Notes: generated by a model from the letters alone, not told the origin. Shown: positions 40,284 through 49,150, counted from the first letter of the stretch. The stretch is DNA of 64,000 nucleotides from Nitrospira sp. (GCA_016873435.1 VGXF01000005.1:54386-118385); one strand, 5' to 3'. Made by a program: numbers and translations.

Positions 40284-40385
40284 AAAAAAAAACGCCCTCA
40301 ATCCCGCCAGGGAAGGAGGACGTCAGCGTCCAGGTTCAAGCCGAGCGTACTGTGCGGCCTGACTTTCGGAGACTTCATTGTCTCC
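40284..40385 (-). promoter_or_regulatory. ANTAR-type attenuator in the nadE leader
   Basis: On the minus strand: P1 GGAGAC/GTCTCC with six-base loop AATGAA (A1, G4) at 40368-40385; P2 GGAC/GTCC with loop GCTGAC (G4 but not A1) at 40318-40331; and a terminator ACGTCCTC...GAGGGCGT (about 40291-40324) followed by nine Ts. P2 shares its 3' arm with the terminator's left arm, so they exclude each other. The layout matches NasR/EutV-type leaders. Confidence 0.65.
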
Positions 40386-40405
40386 ATACATTCAGTGATG
40401 CGCCG

Positions 40406-40435
40406 TGTATAGCATCCGCCTTCCGACAGTGTCAA
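40406..40435 (-). promoter_or_regulatory. sigma70-type promoter of the nadE operon
   Basis: TTGACA at 40430-40435 and TATACA at 40406-40411, spacer 18, six bases after the stop of the antiterminator gene. Start expected near 40399, giving a leader of about 120 bases. Confidence 0.7.
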
Positions 40436-40440
40436 CGCAA

Positions 40441-41700
40441 TTATCTGGCGCGCTCCTCGATTTGCCCAGCCAGGAGAATGGCTTCAGCGATTTCCCGCAT
40501 GGATTTGCGCATATCCATGCTCTGCCGTTGAATAAGCCGAAACGCCTCCTCCTCTGACAGCTTCTTTGATCGCATCAAAGACCCCTTTGCCTGCTCGACC
40601 AGCTTGCGCACTGCAAGAGCCTCCTGCATTTCGAAGGATTTTTCCAGCAGCGTCGTGTGCTCGATCGCGATAGCCGCCTGATTGGCGATAGCCTGCATCA
40701 GCTTGACCTCCTCGGTCGAGAATTGATGCGGCTTAGACGTGTAGCTGTTGATCACACCGACCGCCTTGTCGCGAACGAGCATGGGCACCGACAACAGTGC
40801 GCAGAGCCCTTCTTTTTTGGCCATGTCAGGGTACATGTAGTCCCGGTCGTGCGTGACGTCCTGCACGATCATTGGGCGCCGCTCCTGCACCGCCCGCCCG
40901 CTGATGCTCTGCCCGATCTTCAAATTCGGCTTCAATCGGTACTGCTCGCTCAGGCTCTGCGTGGCCACGATCCGGAGTTCCCCCGTTGGCTGATCCAACA
41001 GCATGATCGAGCAAATTTTCGAATTCATCATCTGCGCAGTCATCGTGACGATCAACTGCAAAATGTCATCAATCAGACGATTGGACGTGACCGTCTCCGA
41101 CACTTGCGAGAGCGTCTCGATCTGGTGAGCCTTCCGCATAGTCTCAGCATAAAGCCGGGCATTTTCGATCGCTCCGCCGACCTGGCCAGCGATCGTAGAT
41201 ATAAGCGCCAGTTTGTCCGGACGGTACCGGCGGGGACGTTTATGCTGGACATTGATGACGCCGACGACTTCGTTTTTCGCCAGGATCGGTACAGAGACGA
41301 ACGCCTGGTAGCGGTCCTCCGGAAGATCGTGAAAGAACTTGAATCGGGGATCGTCGCTGGCGTTACTGGGGATGACCACGCGCATCCGCTCCCGCGCCAC
41401 CCAGCCGGTAATGCCTTCGCCCATCCCGATCGTGATGCGGCCGATCAACTTGGGATGGGGATTCTTGGATGCCCGCAGGCTCAGCTCATCACGACTATCG
41501 GACAATAAATAAAGCAGGCAGGCATCGGCCCTCGTAACCTCGACGACGATATCCACGATGTGCTTGAGCACCGCCTCCAAATCCAGCGTGCCGCTGATGG
41601 AGTCGGTGATATGGTGCAGGACGTCCACCTCGCGGGTTTTTTCCCGCAGGGCCTGCTCCATCTGTTGTACGGACGGGCGCGACTTGGTTTCCTTGGCCAT
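40441..41700 (-). CDS. GAF-GAF-ANTAR transcription antiterminator
   Basis: 419 residues from the ATG at 41700. Two GAF sensor domains: about 28-185 (LHHITDSISGTLDLEAVLKH ... VSVPILAKNEVVGVINVQHK) and 195-350 (LSVPMLVRDKAVGVINSYTS). Residues 360-413 form an ANTAR RNA-binding domain with LVEQAKGSLMRSKKLSEEEA and MREIAEAILLAGQ, as in NasR, AmiR and EutV. No receiver domain or kinase is adjacent, so the GAF domains probably sense a ligand themselves; the ligand is unknown. It starts three bases from the aroB stop, and its likely target, the nadE leader, begins immediately after its stop. A longer frame from 41778 overlaps aroB and is less likely. Confidence 0.9.
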   Translation of the reverse strand: MAKETKSRPSVQQMEQALREKTREVDVLHHITDSISGTLDLEAVLKHIVDIVVEVTRADACLLYLLSDSRDELSLRASKNPHPKLIGRITIGMGEGITGWVARERMRVVIPSNASDDPRFKFFHDLPEDRYQAFVSVPILAKNEVVGVINVQHKRPRRYRPDKLALISTIAGQVGGAIENARLYAETMRKAHQIETLSQVSETVTSNRLIDDILQLIVTMTAQMMNSKICSIMLLDQPTGELRIVATQSLSEQYRLKPNLKIGQSISGRAVQERRPMIVQDVTHDRDYMYPDMAKKEGLCALLSVPMLVRDKAVGVINSYTSKPHQFSTEEVKLMQAIANQAAIAIEHTTLLEKSFEMQEALAVRKLVEQAKGSLMRSKKLSEEEAFRLIQRQSMDMRKSMREIAEAILLAGQIEERAR

Positions 41701-41702
41701 GG

Positions 41703-42851
41703 CTATGCGCGCCCCCTGCTCGCGCGCACCTGCCGCAGCGACGGGGAAGCCTTCCGTGACGGCAGACTGCGAAACCATTGCTCGCAGGCCTCACGCTCAA
41801 GCGGTCGAATGACCACCCGCCCAATCCGTTCGGGAAATACGCAGTGGACCTGCCCGTGGACCGTTTTCTTATCGTGCAGCATGGCCTTCCAGAAATTCGT
41901 GAACGTGCAGGGCGGCATCGCACCAGGCAGGCCGGCGCGACGGACCAGCTCACGCTGACGGTCGACGACATCCGGCGAGCAAAGACCGAGGTGCCGAGAC
42001 AAATCGGCCTCCTGCACCAGCCCCATCGCAATCGCCTCGCCGTGAATCCACTTGCGATACCTGCCCAATGACTCCAGCGCGTGCCCGATCGTATGGCCGT
42101 AATTCAACACGCGTCGCAGACCGGATTCCCGCTCGTCTTTCCCAACCACGTCGGCCTTGATTTCGCAGGACCGGACAATCGCCCAGCTCGCCAGCTCCAT
42201 GTCCAGCTTGACCAGCCGGTCCATCGAGCGTTCCAGTTCAGCACAAAACGATTCATCGGCAATCACGCCGTATTTGATCACTTCGGCCAGTCCTGCCGTC
42301 CATTCCCGTGGTGGCAGCGTGCGGAGCGTCTCCGGATCGATCAGCACCAGCCGGGGCTGATAGAACGTCCCAATAAGATTTTTTCCAAGCGGATGGTTCA
42401 CGCCGGTTTTGCCGCCGACGCTCGAATCCACCTGTGCCACCAGGGTCGTCGGCACCTGCACGAAGGGTATACCACGCAGATGGATCGAGGCGGCAAACCC
42501 GGTCAGGTCTCCGATGACACCCCCTCCCAGTGCCACAAGGAGTGATTGGCGCTCGAAGCGGGCCTTAATCAGCGCATCGAGGATGGTGGTGACAGACGAT
42601 AGCGACTTGGATCGCTCCCCCTCAGGGATCACAATGGTGACGGGATCAAACCCAGAGGACTTGAGCGAATGCAGGATCGTTTTTGAGTAGAGCCGTCCGA
42701 TGACCGGATTGGTCACGATTCCAACTTTCCCGCAAAATCCGAGCGCGGCCAGGTGCGCACCGATCTCGCCAAGCGAGCCCGGCTTGATCAGAATGTCATA
42801 GCTGCGGTCGGCCAGCGAGACGGTTACACGGCGTACGTCGCCTAAAGACAC
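41703..42851 (-). CDS. aroB: 3-dehydroquinate synthase AroB
   Basis: Second step of the shikimate pathway, NAD+ and metal dependent. About 382 residues from a GTG at 42851 that follows GGGAG by seven bases; an upstream GTG at 42929 has no ribosome binding site. Motifs: VALGGGVIGDLTGFAAS, VDSSVGGKTGVNHPLGKN and the metal-site LNYGHTIGHALE. Part of aroC-aroB. Confidence 0.95.
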   Translation of the reverse strand: MSLGDVRRVTVSLADRSYDILIKPGSLGEIGAHLAALGFCGKVGIVTNPVIGRLYSKTILHSLKSSGFDPVTIVIPEGERSKSLSSVTTILDALIKARFERQSLLVALGGGVIGDLTGFAASIHLRGIPFVQVPTTLVAQVDSSVGGKTGVNHPLGKNLIGTFYQPRLVLIDPETLRTLPPREWTAGLAEVIKYGVIADESFCAELERSMDRLVKLDMELASWAIVRSCEIKADVVGKDERESGLRRVLNYGHTIGHALESLGRYRKWIHGEAIAMGLVQEADLSRHLGLCSPDVVDRQRELVRRAGLPGAMPPCTFTNFWKAMLHDKKTVHGQVHCVFPERIGRVVIRPLEREACEQWFRSLPSRKASPSLRQVRASRGRA

Positions 42852-42942
42852 CGGGGTTCTCCCGCCCGTACGAGCACGGGCATCATGCGCTGAACGTGGT
42901 GAGACGTAAAAGCGAAGGAATCGTAGCACAGGGGCGGTGAAA

Positions 42943-44103
42943 CTAAAAGGTGCGGACGTAGGCCTGATAAGCGTCGTAATTGCGCTTCATTTCCTCGAGA
43001 CTGTCGCCGCCGAACTTCTCGATCATGGCATTGGCCATCTCGTAGGCCACGACGGCCTCCCCCACGACACCGGCTGCCGGGACCGTACAGATATCAGACC
43101 GTTCCACTGTGGCGTCGAAGGGCTCCTTCGTCTCAATGTCCACGCTCTTCTTGGGGCTATAGAGCGTCGAAATGGGTTTCATGGCCACGCGCAGAACGAT
43201 CGGCTGGCCGTTGGTGATGCCACCTTCCAATCCGCCGGCGTTGTTGGTTTTCCGGACAAATTCCTTAGAGCCTTTTTCGAAATAGATTTCGTCATGAACT
43301 TCGGAACCGAACCGGCGCGCGGCCTCGAACCCCATGCCGATTTCAATGCCCTTCATGGCCTGGATGCTCATGGCTGCCATGGCCAGCCGGGCGCTCAGAC
43401 GGCGATCCCACTGTGCATAGCTGCCCAGCCCGATCGGTGCATTGGTTACAACAACCTCAAAGACACCGCCCAGGGTATCGCCCTTGTGCTTGGCGCCTCG
43501 GATCTGTTCGATCATCCTGGCACCGGCAGCTTCGTCCGGGCAACGGACGTCGGAGCGTTCGGCCCGATCGTAGGCCTGCAGCGGATCGTCCCCGCAAGTG
43601 GCCGTGACGTCGCCGATGGAGACGGTATAGCTCACCACCCGCATGCTGAAGTGACTCAGGAGGGCCTTGGCCACACCGCCGATCGCTACACGAATGGCCG
43701 TTTCGCGCGCGCTGGCCTTCTCCAGGACGTTCCGGATGTCCCGATGGCCGTATTTGATAGCACCGACGAGATCGGCATGGCCCGGGCGCGGACGCGTGAC
43801 CACCTTGGACGGAGGCACATTGACGGGCTCGGCCGCCATCACCTCTTTCCAGTTTTCCCAGTCCTTGTTGGCAACGAGCAGCCCGATGGGGTTGCCGAGG
43901 GTCTTGCCGTGGCGGACGCCGCAGGCAAATTCGACGCGGTCTTCCTCGACACGCATACGACCGCCACGCCCGTAGCCTTTTTGACGACGGGCGAGGTCGC
44001 TGTTGACCATATCAGAAGTCAACGGAAGGCCAGCAGGCACGCCTTCAACCACAGCCAACAGATATTTGCCGTGGGATTCCCCCCCGTTTAAATACCGCAG
44101 CAT
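42943..44103 (-). CDS. aroC: chorismate synthase AroC
   Basis: Final shikimate-pathway step (EPSP to chorismate, needs reduced FMN). 386 residues; family signatures GGESHGKYLLAVVEGVPAG, RPGHADLVGAIKYGHRDIRN and the C-terminal RSDICTVPAAGVVGEAV are seen. ATG at 44103 is preferred; a GTG two codons earlier is possible. Confidence 0.96.
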   Translation of the reverse strand: MLRYLNGGESHGKYLLAVVEGVPAGLPLTSDMVNSDLARRQKGYGRGGRMRVEEDRVEFACGVRHGKTLGNPIGLLVANKDWENWKEVMAAEPVNVPPSKVVTRPRPGHADLVGAIKYGHRDIRNVLEKASARETAIRVAIGGVAKALLSHFSMRVVSYTVSIGDVTATCGDDPLQAYDRAERSDVRCPDEAAGARMIEQIRGAKHKGDTLGGVFEVVVTNAPIGLGSYAQWDRRLSARLAMAAMSIQAMKGIEIGMGFEAARRFGSEVHDEIYFEKGSKEFVRKTNNAGGLEGGITNGQPIVLRVAMKPISTLYSPKKSVDIETKEPFDATVERSDICTVPAAGVVGEAVVAYEMANAMIEKFGGDSLEEMKRNYDAYQAYVRTF

Positions 44104-44119
44104 AGCCACACATCCGCCA

Positions 44120-44254
44120 TTAGTTCTTCACGATAATCGGTACCAGGAAGATCCGCAGCTCTTGCTAGCCCCCCGTCTCGCTCTTGCTTTTCAACAACCC
44201 GTCCTGCCCCAGCATACGATCGAGCACGGCACCCCCGCCACTTTCAAAAAATAC
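44120..44254 (-). pseudogene. possible secretin (PilQ-like) C-terminal remnant
   Basis: Directly before aroC a frame reads LDRMLGQDGLLKSKSETGG, a TAG at 44165-44167, then QELRIFLVPIIVKN and TAA. The second part resembles the ELLIFxTPxIV end of type IV pilus secretins, whose genes often precede aro genes. With an internal stop and only 44 residues it would be a relic. The 404-base gap 44110-44513 otherwise holds a hairpin and a promoter. Confidence 0.2.
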
Positions 44255-44285
44255 TTACGCCAAATTTTTGCAGCTCAGCATGGTT

Positions 44286-44314
44286 AATATAGTCGTACCG
44301 TCAAGAAATAGCAA
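44286..44314 (-). promoter_or_regulatory. candidate promoter of aroC-aroB-antiterminator
   Basis: TTGCTA at 44309-44314 and TATATT at 44286-44291, spacer 17, in an AT-rich patch of the otherwise GC-rich gap. Confidence 0.4.
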
Positions 44315-44325
44315 AATTTTAAATG

Positions 44326-44340
44326 CCGCTCCTGGAGCGG
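44326..44340 (-). terminator. small hairpin downstream of hpf
   Basis: CCGCTC/GAGCGG with a three-base loop; on the minus strand CATTTAAAATTTTG follows. A possible weak terminator for the lpt-rpoN-hpf transcript. Confidence 0.35.
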
Positions 44341-44513
44341 GTTTTACGATTTTTTCGGCCGGTTTGAGGCTGCCCTCTACTTGGGCAGTGTAAGACCTGA
44401 GAAACCCGCAGACCGTGGCTTGCTCGGTCGTGGACGGCAGTCCCAAAGCAACTCCAGCGACGTACCTGCGATCGAGCTGCACGGCAGACAGAACAATCGG
44501 TCTTCAGGGGATA

Positions 44514-45041
44514 TCAGAAAAACCGGTCCAACGCTGGCTCAACTAGCCGGGTCACTCCATCTTCTCCGCGGCACAGAATCAGGATTTTTCTTGAGGGCGC
44601 CTCGCGAAACACTAGAATGCTTTTCGCATCCTTTCGAAAAGACGCAATCGCTCCGTCCCGCGTCAACGTCGGCACAGCAACGGAGACTTTTTCAACGCTC
44701 TCCGCCTCATCGTCCAGTCGTGGGCGCTGTCGGACCTCCACCACGCGTGGCACTTTATAACATTCCAAACGTTCCTTTTTCTTCTGAATCTGTAACACCA
44801 ACTTGTGCATCAGCGCGTCGACGGAGACGTACATGTCGCTGGTCGCCGCTTTGGCCGTCACCGCCCCCCTCCGCGTGGATACCGTCCCTTCGGCTGTCTG
44901 GCGAAACCGCTCCACGCTGAACACCACGTGCACTTTTTCCGTTCCGTCAAGAAAGCGCTCAAGTCGCGTCAAGCGTTGCTCAACATGCCGCCGCAATGCT
45001 GCAGTTACCGTCATGTGGCGCCCCACGATTTGTAGCCTCAT
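44514..45041 (-). CDS. hpf: ribosome hibernation promoting factor HPF, long-form-like
   Basis: Binds the 30S decoding centre and forms inactive ribosome dimers. 175 residues from the ATG at 45041 (AAGGA upstream). The N-terminal S30AE/YfiA domain runs MRLQIVGRHMTVTAALRRHV to VDALMHKLVLQIQKKKERL. The C-terminal part (RKDAKSILVFREAPSRKI, CRGEDGVTRLVEP) looks like a shortened version of the dimerisation domain of long HPF. Placement after rpoN is the classical order. Confidence 0.9.
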   Translation of the reverse strand: MRLQIVGRHMTVTAALRRHVEQRLTRLERFLDGTEKVHVVFSVERFRQTAEGTVSTRRGAVTAKAATSDMYVSVDALMHKLVLQIQKKKERLECYKVPRVVEVRQRPRLDDEAESVEKVSVAVPTLTRDGAIASFRKDAKSILVFREAPSRKILILCRGEDGVTRLVEPALDRFF

Positions 45042-45073
45042 CGGCATCCTTGTCTGCAATGCATGCGACGAAG

Positions 45074-46594
45074 TCAAAAAAATCGCTTGCGCTGACTGGC
45101 AGAGCGAATATTGACTTCGGTGCGGTACTTGGCAACCGTACGGCGGGCGATAACGATCTGATGACTTTGCAGGCGGGCGGCGATCTCCTCGTCTTTTAGT
45201 GGCCGCTGCGGGTTCTCCTCGGCGATCATTTTCCGGATCATTTCGCGAACGGTCACTGAGGACAGCGCCTCCTGACTCTGATCCGTACGCTGCAATGCCG
45301 CATTGAAAAAGAACTTCAGCTCGAGCAGGCCCTGCCCACAGTAGAGATATTTATTAGCGGTAACACGGCTGACCGTCGACTCATGCATGCCGATGTCCTC
45401 TGCCACCTGCTTGAGCACCAGCGGCTTGAGATATTGTACGCCTCGTTCAAAAAACGGCTCCTGAAATTTGACGATGCTTTGCACTGCTTTGAGGATCGTT
45501 TTGTTACGCTGCTCGATGCTCCGTATAAGCCATTGTGCCCCGCGATACTTCTCCTCCAAATAGACTTTGGCCGCCTCAGAATCTTCTTTCTCGCTACCCC
45601 CCAGCATCTGCTTGTAATAGGGACTAATCCTGAGGCGCGGCAGCCCATCATCATTGAGCGCCACCACCCATTCTCCCTCATTCTTCACGACAAACACGTC
45701 CGGGACGATGGTAAAATTGGCCGCAGAGAAATATGGCCGCCCGGGCTTTGGTTCCAGTGCCTCGATGACACGCGTGGCTTCCGCCACCGCCTCTACTGTG
45801 GTATTCAACGCCTTGGCAATGCGGGCATATTGCTTCTTCTCGAGATCCTTGAGATGAAGACGAACGATCGATTCAACCAGCGACCCCTTCAGAGTCCCGT
45901 TGCGCTTGACCTGCGCGCCCACCTGATTATGATCGAGAAAACCGAGTTGAATAAGTAGGCATTCCTGGAGGTCCCGCGCTCCCACGCCGGCCGGGTCAAA
46001 CGACTGGACCTGCCGGAGAACCGATTCCACCTGTTCCATCGGAGCCTTTTCGTCGATCGCAATATCCTGCACTGATGCCTGCAGATACCCGTCATCATCG
46101 ATGTTGCCGATGATGTTTCGGGCAATCATTTTCTCCGCCTCTGGCATCTCAGTCAGGGCCAACTGCCACAGCAGATACTCTGCAAGCGACGTCGGCTTGG
46201 CCAATGTCTGCTCATAGGGCGGCAACTCGTCCTGGTTCGATGCCGCTGTCTCCCGCCCCCCCGCCACCCGGTCGCTGTCGAAATAGTTGTCCCAGCTTTC
46301 CTGAGAAATCTCATCCGGCCGCTCTGTGTCCTCAGACTTTTCCGAGTCTGATGCCCCTGACGCTTCCGCGGGGTCCCGCTCCTGCGACTGCCCCTGTTCG
46401 CCTTCCTCGATGGCTATGCCCCCCTGTTCCTCCGCATCCACCTGGAGTTCTTCAAGCAGCGGATTCTCCATTAGATGCTGCGAGAGGGTCTGCTGCAGCT
46501 CAAGGCGGGACAGTTGTAGCAGCTTGATCGCCTGCTGCAACTGCGGCGTCATGATCAGCTTCTGGCTGAGACGAAGGTCCAGTCTGAGCTTCAT
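45074..46594 (-). CDS. rpoN: RNA polymerase sigma-54 factor RpoN
   Basis: 506 residues from the ATG at 46594. Region I is glutamine/leucine-rich (LSQKLIMTPQLQQAIKLLQL); an acidic region II follows (about residues 55-130); the C-terminus has the HTH and the RpoN box ARRTVAKYR. A longer frame to 46672 runs into lptB and has no homology. No clear -24/-12 promoter was found in front of the nitrogen operons in this window. Confidence 0.97.
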   Translation of the reverse strand: MKLRLDLRLSQKLIMTPQLQQAIKLLQLSRLELQQTLSQHLMENPLLEELQVDAEEQGGIAIEEGEQGQSQERDPAEASGASDSEKSEDTERPDEISQESWDNYFDSDRVAGGRETAASNQDELPPYEQTLAKPTSLAEYLLWQLALTEMPEAEKMIARNIIGNIDDDGYLQASVQDIAIDEKAPMEQVESVLRQVQSFDPAGVGARDLQECLLIQLGFLDHNQVGAQVKRNGTLKGSLVESIVRLHLKDLEKKQYARIAKALNTTVEAVAEATRVIEALEPKPGRPYFSAANFTIVPDVFVVKNEGEWVVALNDDGLPRLRISPYYKQMLGGSEKEDSEAAKVYLEEKYRGAQWLIRSIEQRNKTILKAVQSIVKFQEPFFERGVQYLKPLVLKQVAEDIGMHESTVSRVTANKYLYCGQGLLELKFFFNAALQRTDQSQEALSSVTVREMIRKMIAEENPQRPLKDEEIAARLQSHQIVIARRTVAKYRTEVNIRSASQRKRFF

Positions 46595-46625
46595 GAAACG
46601 GCCTTGCCTGCTCCCGTCTGTCTCA

Positions 46626-47375
46626 TCACAGCTTGAACCGATTCCCAAGGTAGATCGCCTGGGCGGTGGCACTGTTTACGATGACCTCCGGCGTGCCAGC
46701 CTCGAGAATCGTGCCCTCGTTGATGATGTAGGCGCGATCCGTGATGGAAAGCGTCTCCTGCACATTGTGATCTGTGATCAGCACGCCGATCTGTTTGTCT
46801 TTTAAGCGGGTGAGGATGTGCTGAATATCTGCCACCGCAATCGGATCGATGCCGGCAAACGGCTCGTCCAGCAGTAAAAACTTCGGGCGCATCACCAGCG
46901 CACGCGTGATTTCCAGCCGTCGCCGTTCGCCTCCGGACAACGCATAGGCCTTGCTGGCTCGCAGATGGGTCAGATCTAGCTCCTTAAGTAGTTCATCGGT
47001 CCGTCCTGCGCGTTCCTGCGCTGTGAGGGGTATCATTTCGAGTATGGCCAGGATGTTTTCCTCAACAGACAACCGGCGAAACACTGACGATTCCTGAGGC
47101 AGATAACTAATGCCGTGCCGAGCCCGCTTGTACATCGGCAGATCAGTGATGGTCTCATTGTCCAGTACAATCGTACCGGCATCGGGCTGGCAAAGCCCGA
47201 CCACCATATCGAAAATGGTTGTCTTGCCGGCACCATTCGGCCCCAGTAGCCCGACAATCTCGCCCGCACACACCTCAACACTGACGCCTTTGACCACCGT
47301 GCGGCCACGAAAGCTTTTGACCAGTCCGCTGGCCTTTAACACCTGCCCCACCGGTTGGGTCGTCGCAGGACTCAC
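46626..47375 (-). CDS. lptB: LPS export ABC transporter ATPase LptB
   Basis: Cytoplasmic ATPase that drives LPS extraction with LptFG. 249 residues with Walker [15 protein letters not shown], signature [11 protein letters not shown], Walker [14 protein letters not shown] and the LptB-typical [15 protein letters not shown]. Start overlaps the lptA stop by four bases; rpoN follows after 31 bases. Confidence 0.96.
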   Translation of the reverse strand: MSPATTQPVGQVLKASGLVKSFRGRTVVKGVSVEVCAGEIVGLLGPNGAGKTTIFDMVVGLCQPDAGTIVLDNETITDLPMYKRARHGISYLPQESSVFRRLSVEENILAILEMIPLTAQERAGRTDELLKELDLTHLRASKAYALSGGERRRLEITRALVMRPKFLLLDEPFAGIDPIAVADIQHILTRLKDKQIGVLITDHNVQETLSITDRAYIINEGTILEAGTPEVIVNSATAQAIYLGNRFKL

Positions 47376-47962
47376 TTCCCCCCCTGCGCCGCGCAGCCTG
47401 TGTGTGGCGCTCCCCCGGCCTGATCAAGCGTGACGCGAGACTGCCCTTCCACAATTGTCCGGTCATCATCCAGAAACATCGTAATTTGCCCCCCAGATAC
47501 GCAGGTCCCTTTCTCCCACGCGACCGGATCGCCGTCCAGAATAATTTTTCTGCTTTCTTCGTAATAGGTCGCCTTACGGGATGTCGAATGCCCGTCGCCT
47601 TTTTTAATCCGTACAACCCTCCCCGTGGCTTCGATGATACTGACCGCTCGGTTCGACACAGTGGGCAACTCAGCGTCGCCCTTTCGGGGCGGCGGGGCTG
47701 TCACGGCAGGCGCCGATTCGTTCTGCGGTTTGAAATGCATGATCATGACATCGGACTGGACGGTCAGCACACCCTTTTTCAGCACCACATTGCCTTCAAA
47801 GATTGCCTTGTTTTCCTGATTGCGCATGGTGATCTTTGTCGCTGTGATATCCGTGCGTCCATTGGCCGATGGTTCCGGCTCAGCGGCATCGGTGGCTCTT
47901 CCCAGCCCCACCGCAAGCAGGATGCCCAGCGCAAAGACCCGGCTATGGTGCAATCGCCACAT
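47372..47962 (-). CDS. lptA: LPS transport periplasmic protein LptA
   Basis: Periplasmic beta-jellyroll bridge protein. About 196 residues from the ATG at 47962 (GGAAG six bases upstream), with a signal peptide [20 protein letters not shown]. OstA-type repeats: [24 protein letters not shown], then [21 protein letters not shown] and [17 protein letters not shown]. An unusual proline-rich insert ([17 protein letters not shown]) interrupts the repeats. Overlaps lptC. Confidence 0.85.
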   Translation of the reverse strand: MWRLHHSRVFALGILLAVGLGRATDAAEPEPSANGRTDITATKITMRNQENKAIFEGNVVLKKGVLTVQSDVMIMHFKPQNESAPAVTAPPPRKGDAELPTVSNRAVSIIEATGRVVRIKKGDGHSTSRKATYYEESRKIILDGDPVAWEKGTCVSGGQITMFLDDDRTIVEGQSRVTLDQAGGAPHTGCAAQGGK

Positions 47963-48509
47963 GCACATCTTCCAGGATTTGAAACTCCTCAAGGTCCAGC
48001 TTCCCGATCAATCCTCGGCCGCTAACTTCCAATCCATGCCCCGTGATGGTCACAGGGTCACTCGTCGCAACTTCGCGCCGTTCGTCTGTCCAGGCCAGGT
48101 GATTCGTCAGAATGGTATAGCCGCTCGCCAGTTCAACGGCGATGGTGCCGGTGCGTTTCATCAGTCTGAAGTTTTTCTTTGCCGTGTCGATCGTACCTTC
48201 GTCCCCAGACAGCTGGAGCTCACGCCCCTTCGGTCCGTAGAGTGTAACTTGGACGCCTTCCAACACAGCCCGGTGTTCGGCTTCCACCAGATGGGCCCGC
48301 TGCGCCTGAATCTGCCACTGCACGGCTCCCGCCTTGGTCTGCGTAAAGGTAAACCGGTCGATGCCGGCATCGGCACGGGCCAGACTCTGCGATGTAGCGG
48401 GCGGCGACGTTTGTGCAGGTTCAACGCGAGTGGTCAGGATATACACGAGAAAGATGGCCAATAGCCCACTCAGCAGAAGCAGCGCATCTCGAACATATCG
48501 CTGCCACAT
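47943..48509 (-). CDS. lptC: LPS export protein LptC
   Basis: Bitopic inner-membrane protein handing LPS to LptA. 188 residues: one N-terminal membrane anchor (ALLLLSGLLAIFLVYIL) and a periplasmic beta-jellyroll with GAVQWQIQAQRAHLVEAEH, LQLSGDEGTIDTAKKN and TGHGLEVSGRGLIGKL. First gene of lptC-lptA-lptB-rpoN-hpf. Confidence 0.88.
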   Translation of the reverse strand: MWQRYVRDALLLLSGLLAIFLVYILTTRVEPAQTSPPATSQSLARADAGIDRFTFTQTKAGAVQWQIQAQRAHLVEAEHRAVLEGVQVTLYGPKGRELQLSGDEGTIDTAKKNFRLMKRTGTIAVELASGYTILTNHLAWTDERREVATSDPVTITGHGLEVSGRGLIGKLDLEEFQILEDVHVAIAP

Positions 48510-48559
48510 AATAAAGACCCCTAAATCAATTGCTTACGAGGATTGGAGCTAGTGGCACG

Positions 48560-48588
48560 ATAGTAGCATACGGAACACGGCGAGTAAA
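48560..48588 (-). promoter_or_regulatory. candidate promoter of the lptC operon
   Basis: TTTACT at 48583-48588 and TACTAT at 48560-48565, spacer 17, about 50 bases before the lptC ATG. Confidence 0.45.
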
Positions 48589-48654
48589 CGAGGCCGGAGT
48601 GGGAACTATCGGGATTACATGAGCGACAGAGCGAATCGAACAGATAGCGACAAA

Positions 48655-48682
48655 CCTAGCCGATCAATGACGATCGGCTAGG
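48655..48682 (-). terminator. hairpin ending the ribosomal-protein run
   Basis: CCTAGCCGATC pairs with GATCGGCTAGG (11 bp, six-base loop), 22 bases after the rplQ stop; followed on the minus strand by TTTGTCGC. The T-run is short. Confidence 0.6.
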
Positions 48683-48704
48683 CCTATGCAAAAGGGACGA
48701 CCGG

Positions 48705-49133
48705 CTAGGCCTTTTCGGAGGGTTTGTCCTTCTTAGCCGGTTCGGATTTGTCGGTTTTCGTCTCAGCAGGGGTGCTGCCCTTGGCCACCAGCTCGATGGC
48801 GACCATGGCGGCGGCATCACCGCTTCGTTGCCGCGTCTTGATGATCCGGGTATAGCCGCCGCTACGATCGCGGAACCGGCCGGCTACATCGTCGAACAGC
48901 TTTGACACGACCGCCTTGTCGCGAATGAAGCTCAACGCGCGACGGCGGTTATCTAGCCCGCCCCGCTTGCCCAGTGTGATCATCCGCTCCGCGTAGCCTC
49001 GGATCTCCTTAGCCTTTTGCTCCGTCGTCTCGATCCGCTCGTGGTCCAGCAACGACGTCACCATGTTCCGGAAGAGTGCCCCCCGATGCTTGGTGTCACG
49101 GCTGAGTTGTCTGCCTTTTTTTCCGTGGCGCAC
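48705..49133 (-). CDS. rplQ: ribosomal protein L17
   Basis: 142 residues. The L17 core MRHGKKGRQLSRDTKHRGAL to RQRSGDAAAMVAIELV is followed by about 22 extra lysine/glutamate-rich residues. Last gene of the alpha operon, 17 bases after rpoA. Confidence 0.97.
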   Translation of the reverse strand: MRHGKKGRQLSRDTKHRGALFRNMVTSLLDHERIETTEQKAKEIRGYAERMITLGKRGGLDNRRRALSFIRDKAVVSKLFDDVAGRFRDRSGGYTRIIKTRQRSGDAAAMVAIELVAKGSTPAETKTDKSEPAKKDKPSEKA

Positions 49134-49150
49134 AGGCCCCTCCCCGCAGG

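Noticed and set aside
42937-44091. 384-codon open frame on the plus strand
   Set aside because: It is exactly antisense to aroC, which has clear family motifs; long antisense frames are expected at this GC content. The same applies to plus-strand frames opposite purB (16356-17240) and secY (53323-54216).
44255-44482. 75-codon minus-strand frame between hpf and aroC
   Set aside because: No ribosome binding site, no recognisable domain, and it spans a hairpin and the candidate aroC promoter; treated as non-coding.
48552-48566. sigma54-like TGGCAC-GATAGT-AGC on the plus strand with correct GG-GC spacing
   Set aside because: It points toward the 3' end of rplQ, which is on the minus strand; no plus-strand gene follows, and the same bases form the -10 of the lptC promoter on the other strand.
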